This document shows, one piece after another, positions 60,501-64,000 of a DNA stretch of 64,000 nt (the stretch's first letter is position 1; every line of letters begins with the position of its first letter). Source of the DNA: Euptelea pleiosperma (lineage: Eukaryota > Streptophyta > Magnoliopsida > Ranunculales > Eupteleaceae); NCBI GenBank assembly GCA_035048495.1, contig CM068542.1, positions 39,461,109-39,525,108 of the forward strand. The letters are read 5' to 3'. The translations under genes and the position numbers were made by a program. Under the pieces are notes generated by a model. That model was given only the letters and a program-made list of their open reading frames with translations. It was not told the DNA's origin and made no database searches.

Positions 60501-61064
60501 TTAGCCGTCTGTTTCATCCACTTATTGACTACCTACCACCATTTTCATTCACTTTTTCCGTGAGTTCTTTTTCTTTTTTGGAATCATTATTTTAAATTTT
60601 ATGCTTTCAAATTCCATGAAAGCAGAGATAACAGACATTCTACTCAAAATTATTACTTATGGTTATAATAGAGTTTCGGATATAAAAAAAACCTTTATGT
60701 AATCTAACAAATCCCTCCACTGCTCCATTGAGTCCATTCTAAGCCACTAAGCAATACTGACTCGATTCTTAATCAGACAAAACGAAATATAATTGAAATC
60801 AAATCTTCACGGTTTCCAGTAATATATCACCTCGACTTTGTAAATGCGGCATCCAGAAGCGATGTAAACCCAACAAGAGGAACCGTCTGCACTAACCTAA
60901 AGAAGAACAAGAAGTGTAAATTAGCAGAGAGAGAGAGATTGAGAAATGGAAGGCTAGGGTTTTACATGGAGAGCGAGGCGAGTGGACTGGAGGCCTCCGG
61001 GGGACGGATTCTGAAGAAGAGTGGGAGGGACAACAGCCTTTCTCAAACTCTTCGCTTCTAACAT
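36510..61064 (-). CDS. Plant WD40-repeat protein, 13 exons, 372 aa
   Basis: Exons in transcript order: 61064-60966, 60896-60831, 59696-59631, 59455-59380, 51008-50922, 49930-49833, 49369-49296, 39755-39668, 39565-39408, 39112-39070, 37588-37523, 36983-36906, 36629-36510. All introns are GT-AG and every phase closes (1119 nt). The protein starts MLEAKSLRKAVVPPTLLQNPS and ends NILKGITNGFP. WD-like strands are visible: SCWVYIASGCRIYKVE, CLILGTVDSYGHLFVSRL, SFCKSIDVYDQD, ILAVAEGCQLTIWDLR, TIAVGGADRTVTIYDPRR, YIQGVDYEVFCGNW and VLGGWCDSGSIFVADV, fitting one beta-propeller. It matches a conserved plant transducin/WD40 family whose function I do not know. A scaffold role is the usual expectation. 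Introns 4 (8.4 kb) and 7 (9.5 kb) are filled with transposons; exon 10 has only 43 nt. Confidence 0.92.
36846..36870. repeat. (GT)n microsatellite
   Basis: A GT run of about 12 units in intron 12 of the WD40 gene, 36 bp from exon 12. Confidence 0.92.
37715..37818 (+). mobile_element. RTE/SINE-type 3' end with (GAT)n tail
   Basis: The stretch 'ggatgtagccaattccaaat' followed by agttgggataatgc and a GATGATGAT tail resembles the shared 3' end of plant RTE LINEs and Au-type SINEs. 'ccttatcccaactattt' just upstream is its partial inverted copy. It lies in intron 10. Confidence 0.5.
39909..39953. mobile_element. Ultrashort LINE-tail insertion, 15 nt, with 15-bp TSD
   Basis: ATAATAAAATGGATG at 39909-39923 is repeated exactly at 39939-39953. 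Between them are only ttttttttgatcggt. A T run followed by GAT is how L1-type 3' tails look when inserted in the minus direction (compare tttttttgata at 4794-4804). It lies in intron 7 of the WD40 gene. Confidence 0.8.
41030..41215 (-). repeat. 3' LTR of the - strand copia
   Basis: 186 bp, TGTAGGAGGACA...TCGACA on the - strand, directly after the polypurine tract GAGGGGAG. No partner LTR was found in the window. Confidence 0.7.
41416..41808. mobile_element. hAT MITE inserted in copia RNase H, 8-bp TSD
   Basis: Inverted ends TAGGGGTGTCAA / TTGACACCCCTA are flanked by perfect CCCATGGA copies (41408-41415 and 41809-41816). The interior is almost entirely GGTTCCGG-type motifs in both orientations. 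Removing it rejoins the copia frame between HIEID and NPVFHGW. Confidence 0.93.
41914..42687 (-). mobile_element. Outer TRIM-like element with 5-bp TSD
   Basis: Direct terminal repeats of about 206 bp (41914-42119 and 42481-42687) are flanked by TGTTT at 41909-41913 and 42688-42692. Next to the 5' repeat (42481) the - strand has a primer-site-like TAGTATCAAAGC. The internal part is only about 47 bp apart from the nested element at 42122-42434. No coding capacity. It lies inside the - strand copia. Confidence 0.87.
42122..42434 (-). mobile_element. Inner TRIM nested in the outer TRIM
   Basis: 119-bp direct terminal repeats (42122-42240 and 42316-42434), TGTTWGCAGAGG...TTTAACA on the - strand. 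A perfect primer site TGGTATCAGAGCC lies at 42315-42303 and a polypurine tract GAGGGGGGAG at 42250-42241. The internal region is only 75 bp. Flanks TTAAT / TTAAG are a 4/5-bp target duplication. Confidence 0.9.
42935..43211. mobile_element. PIF/Harbinger-type MITE, TTA TSD
   Basis: Ends GGGGGCGTTTGG / complement of CAAACGCCCCC with TTA duplicated at 42932-42934 and 43212-43214. The interior is rich in 'agaagt' and 'acttct' motifs that fold on each other. Excising it restores the copia frame (HYIK followed by STLVEGY). Confidence 0.88.
46285..46600. mobile_element. hAT-like MITE inside the + strand copia
   Basis: CTATTGAC at 46277-46284 is repeated at 46601-46608; the match continues for five more bases (CATGG), which also form the left element end. 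Ends are CATGGCTTTAAA and the complement of TTTAAACCTTG. The interior is repeated 'cgtttaaacgg'-like motifs. Confidence 0.82.
46835..47049. mobile_element. hAT-like MITE splitting copia RNase H
   Basis: Ends CTATGATACCCG and the complement of CGGGCATCATAG; flanks GTATATAG (46827-46834) and GTATACAG (47050-47057) are a 7/8-bp duplication. It interrupts RNase H between LNVEGY and TDADWD. Confidence 0.8.
47576..47853 (+). repeat. 3' LTR of the + strand copia
   Basis: 278 bp, TGTTGGTG...ATCTACA, directly after the polypurine tract. It ends in a CT-rich stretch. No second copy was found in the window. Confidence 0.7.
47854..49295. other. Remaining 5' part of WD40 intron 7
   Basis: No coding region recognised. 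Around 47890-48240 are repeated 'cccgc' and 'acccgt' motifs that may be another MITE. Two diverged direct copies of a roughly 130-bp stretch occur near 48420 and 48595, each with 'agtctcc', 'tagcttaggttttatgcac' or a variant, then 'acattaat' and 'ctactgaattctctta' or a variant. Confidence 0.4.
51009..52121. other. 5' portion of the 3' half of WD40 intron 4, no gene recognised
   Basis: AT-rich intron sequence with no recognised element. Short frames on either strand show no known domain. Confidence 0.45.
52242..52292. mobile_element. Ultrashort LINE-tail insertion, 17 nt, with 17-bp TSD
   Basis: GGCATATTGGGTATTTT at 52242-52258 is repeated exactly at 52276-52292. Only ten T and gatgagt lie between. 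It is the same design as the insertion at 39924-39938. Confidence 0.8.
52523..52660 (+). mobile_element. SINE-like block
   Basis: 'ggtcgaatcccccc' resembles a pol III B box. 'gtggaaggggtgac' and 'gaggcc' occur in the same order as in the SINE at 33771-33985 (on its - strand), and an A-rich end follows near 52655. The target duplication is not clear. Confidence 0.5.
53510..53730. repeat. Short-motif repeat element (gtttcgg type)
   Basis: About 220 bp dominated by 'gtttcggtt' and its complement, in the style of the hAT MITEs at 41416 and 46285. Ends and target duplication are not resolved. Confidence 0.5.
55438..55590. repeat. Three-unit degenerate tandem repeat in the solo LTR
   Basis: Units of about 50-60 bp with 'ttgtcttatttctttgagac', 'cccctt(a/g)gggtt' and 'cccctaaa', the third more diverged. 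Confidence 0.75.
55793..55878. repeat. Two-copy tandem repeat
   Basis: Two copies of about 43 bp ending 'cgtaagtaattgataaagaat', differing by a few bases, inside the solo LTR. Confidence 0.85.
57420..58480 (-). mobile_element. L1-type LINE 3' fragment
   Basis: On the - strand, 57971-57618 and neighbouring frames give VAFIVWAASWDNILTVDHL, CSMCKHSGDSIHQLFLHCDV and LPFVILWGLWK, a zf-RVT C-terminus like that of the LINE at 4793-6611. Further upstream (to about 58450) are KVSEEFAKGIRYDAGTGNKI-type residues in another frame. T-rich sequence at 57417-57422 marks the tail. Long + strand open frames here are shadows. Confidence 0.85.
58527..59130 (-). mobile_element. RTE-type LINE 3' fragment
   Basis: On the - strand the broken frames match the end of plant RTE reverse transcriptases: FYKTTIGLGFLYVAE, a WMSNKTKK segment followed by RRNECIRGYLGVAPTGDN, then 'gataaggctttgttg' with a (TTG)n tail at about 58530-58545. 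Several stops and a lost segment. It lies beside the L1 fragment in intron 4 of the WD40 gene. Confidence 0.72.
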
Positions 61065-62461
61065 TGTTTCTTTTGAGGCGGGAAGCAATTAAAATGTCGA
61101 ACCAAGTAACCAACTTTTTTTTAAGTATTGACGGCACTTATTTGCAAAGAAGGATGCCCGAAGCCCTAACTGACGCCATGGGGCGTAATGCACATACTAC
61201 CAATGGTCAAGGGGGTCTTATTGGAGAGTCACACGAAGGCCTTGCCAGTTGCCTTACGCCCTTTTCACCCGGGCTGTTTGGATGCAAAGATTTAATAACA
61301 AAGGCTAATTTTGTTCGCATGTGTAGGGAAGATGTTTCTCCTCATGATCCTCAAGGTCGGATTTGATGAGAAGAGATTGTATCTTATTTCCTTTTCTAGT
61401 TGGTCATCGTGTGGTACTCACAAAGACACTCCTACATTAAAAGAGGTTCGTAAGAGCATCTCCAACCGATGGGCTCTATTTTCATATTTGATGAAAAAGT
61501 TTTAAAATGCAACTCCAAGTGGGCTCTGAATACAGGGTCTCTATCTTTATATTTGCCTTCAAATATAGAGACAGTACTTTTTGGCTTCAAATATAAAAAT
61601 CATACTTTTTGACTTTATAAATTCAATTGTATATTTTTCACGTCCTTTTTATAAAATTTTGATACTTTTATATAATTTTAAAAAGCATCTACTTTTTACA
61701 TACAAATTTTAAATATTTTTTATCTTTTATTATAAGATGACAACCACCACTACAGTTCAAAGTTAATTGACAATTACAATCGATTTGCCTTTGAAAGTTG
61801 TGTCATAAACTCACTTATGGTAGTTTGGTAGTCGTGTAAGTTGGAACCCTCTTCTCAATCACACAAAGAAAAAAAATCATGTAAATTTGTTTGGAGGGAA
61901 GGCATAACATTCAGAGCCCACAAACAATTAGACGTGGAGAATTAGAGCTTTAGAAGTATTTGGGTCTCTGAAATTTGATGAAGTGTTTTGGACACTAGAT
62001 TGGACTGGCCGCCTCAATAGTGAACCAAGAACTAGTCTCAAACAGGCATGGGGTGAACATTGACCTGGAATTTCAATGGCTGATGAAAGGGGAAGGAGAA
62101 AATCACCGTAATCTGATCCACAAAAAAAAATACAACAATCTAATTTGGCCAAAGCATAAAACATGTTTATTCTTCTTAGACATAGTTTTCAGATTCAAGT
62201 CAGTGTTCGAGTGTTAGTGATTTGGTTTCTTTTTCATTGTTCTTGGTGTCTTTTGTCTCTTCCTTGTATCTTTGAGATCTTGATCTCCCCTTTTAATCCA
62301 TCCTTAGACTTGTCAAAAAAAAAACTTTCAATCATTGAAATTGTTCCACTCAAAATAACTGAATCCGTTCCACATGGGGTAGTTAAACTGTTTAAATCGG
62401 CTCATTTTTATATAAGAAGTAAATAATTTACTTGTTAAGCCACCGGAACTTGTCTTTTTTG
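61065..62461 (-). promoter_or_regulatory. Upstream region of the WD40 gene
   Basis: The leader should start within a few hundred bases of 61064. Around 61445-61750 is 'gagcatctccaac' followed by 'atatttga'-rich sequence, a common plant MITE terminus; the other end is unclear. No other gene recognised. Confidence 0.4.
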
Positions 62462-62608
62462 ACAGGCTCTCAGAACTTGTCTTCTTGGCCGTAGATTTGG
62501 AGAACCCAATGTTGGTGATAGCGTTGAGCTAGCATTCACTTTTTGCCATAGCAAACCACCATTGGATTCTCTGAATCCAAGAGAAGATAAGTCCGAGGAG
62601 CTTGTTCC
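62462..62608. mobile_element. Foldback element, copy C
   Basis: The inner core (ttggagaacccaatgttggt, tgatagcgttgagctagc, attcactttttgccata, then the return arm aaccaccattggattctc) matches copies A and B. The outer stem is its own: gaacttgtcttcttgg pairs imperfectly with the complement of agaagataagtccgag. More diverged than A and B. Confidence 0.65.
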
Positions 62609-62811
62609 TAAATTTATTTATAAAACTACACAATTTGCCTCTAATAACCTAGCTTTTAAAAATATTTATTTGATATTCTAGTTAAAGTTAGATTTTTCTT
62701 ATTCCAAAAACATTAAATTTGATTTCTATTTCACAATAAAAGTGCAAAATAAATACATTCATATTGTTGAATTTCTATTGCATGATCACTCTAGCAATTG
62801 CATTCTCACAG

Positions 62812-63260
62812 GTGGTACATCTGCTCGATCTCAATCAGCAGAAGAAGCAGAAATGCGAGCTCTAAACTAGAGCCTTCAGTTGGTGGCCCAATTCTATCGA
62901 CAAGGCTTTTTGGTGGAATTGGACGCACAAACTGTAGTGTCAACTCTTCAGTCGAAGTCACTTGTGGCTCATAGCTCATCTATTGCATATGGTGCCGACA
63001 TTTCAGGAATGTTGGATAGCTTTTCTTCTATTTCCTTTGGTAACATTTCCCAGTCTGAAAACTTAGCTGCTCATACTATAGTTGGGCGAGCTTCACATTT
63101 TGTCAATCCTGTTATGTGGACTTTTGATTTACCCCAATGGTTGATTCAAATTATTTGTAAGGAACAACCATTGGATACTGGCTCATGGTCAGGTTCCCTT
63201 TTTTGGGTCTTGGTTGTGTAGCTCTTCTTTTTTCTTTTATATATAATATCCTGATTACAA
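62812..63260 (+). pseudogene. LINE RNase H fragment
   Basis: The + strand, with one stop near 62868, encodes AEEAEMRALN, then FYRQGFLVELDAQTVVSTLQ and ISQSENLAAHTIVGRASHF, typical of the RNase H domain at the C-terminus of plant LINEs. An A-rich tail follows at about 63258-63275. RT is absent. Confidence 0.7.
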
Positions 63261-63275
63261 AAAATAAAAAAAATG

Positions 63276-64000
63276 TTGAAAATCAACCTTTAATGAACCA
63301 ACAAAAATAGAAAGAACTGAAAAGATCAATTCACCGGGGCACAACACTTCCACATAGTTATGCATTGCGCCTACATCAAGAGATGAGAAGAGCTTTTTCA
63401 CTATTTCTAAAGAATTAAAGTTACAATAATTTCCTCAATTTTTCAATGTACAAGTTAAACCCCAACGCCCCTTTGAAGAATATATATAATCTCTGGTACA
63501 ATTAAATATAAAACGCAAAACACCTAACACAACACGTATATTGATAAATGTTATAAATACAAAGATTAACCACTGTTTTCTAGGAAGACCAACTAGCAGT
63601 CGTTTAGTGACTTCAGCAAATTTGGCCGTGGCAAGCCTCTAGAAAAGCACCTGCATCTCATCCAATTATAGTATTCACTATTCATTACTGCTGAATGGTA
63701 ATCCAAACACACCTTGCACATCGACTGCATAGCCTCGTATAGCAACATGAGCTAACAATGGGACAAGTTAATCAACGACACCTTTCAACCTCGATGAGGC
63801 TCCAAAACTCTTATCAACATCAACTGGCTTTCAACTCAAATAATAAGTGGACCAGAATGAAATTTCTGAAAGCCCCATCCAAAACAGCACTCTACTCAGC
63901 TTCGTCGAAGCTGATATCACCAAATTAAAGACCACTTTGATTAGCTTTGTTGGGGCAGCCGTCTCTGGCCCCAGCCCACTAACCACGTGGATGTTTAGCC
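63276..64000. other. No feature recognised
   Basis: AT-rich sequence with no long frame, no recognised repeat and no RNA gene. Confidence 0.5.

Overview
The window is plant nuclear DNA, from a flowering plant. The evidence is three land-plant gene families with conserved protein cores, consistent GT-AG splicing, a typical eudicot or early-diverging-angiosperm mix of Ty1/copia, L1/RTE LINE, SINE, hAT and PIF elements, and AT-rich introns up to 12.8 kb long. I cannot name the species.

Three host genes can be reconstructed. (1) On the + strand, 1111-26708: a 15-exon gene for an 812-aa FAM135-like putative serine esterase (N-terminal FAM135 region, C-terminal DUF676 alpha/beta-hydrolase, GHSIG nucleophile motif). 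About 90% of its length is intron. (2) On the - strand, 30967-32139: an uninterrupted ORF for a 390-aa ROH1/BPS1-like (DUF793) protein. (3) On the - strand, 36510-61064: a 13-exon gene for a 372-aa plant WD40-repeat protein. All exon phases close in all three genes, so they look functional. Genes 1 and 2 are convergent; genes 2 and 3 lie in tandem.

Nearly everything else is transposon sequence inside introns. Intron 6 of gene 1 (3490-16264) holds a 5'-truncated L1 LINE, a foldback element, the LTR/PBS piece of one copia, and a complete, very young copia (8515-13902, 5-bp TSD, near-identical 209/208-bp LTRs) whose coding region is already broken. Introns 8, 11, 13 and 14 hold copia gag relics, a second LINE, a hAT MITE and LINE debris. 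Between genes 1 and 2 is a 387-bp foldback. Between genes 2 and 3 is a long-TIR MITE interrupted by a tRNA-derived SINE.

Intron 7 of gene 3 (39756-49295) is a nest: a - strand copia carries a hAT MITE, a PIF-type MITE and a TRIM that itself contains a second TRIM. Beside it, a + strand copia carries two further hAT-like MITEs. Intron 4 (51009-59379) holds a 4-kb long-TIR DNA element with a 2.05-kb solo LTR inside it, then L1 and RTE LINE fragments.

Notable items are a probable GC-AG intron that interrupts the lipase oxyanion loop, two ultrashort (15-17 nt) LINE-tail insertions with perfect 15-17-bp target duplications, and a three-copy foldback family with a shared core but copy-specific complementary arms. 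I found no CRISPR, rRNA or confident tRNA gene. I did not find a clearly new biological system; the odd features are transposon biology and splicing.
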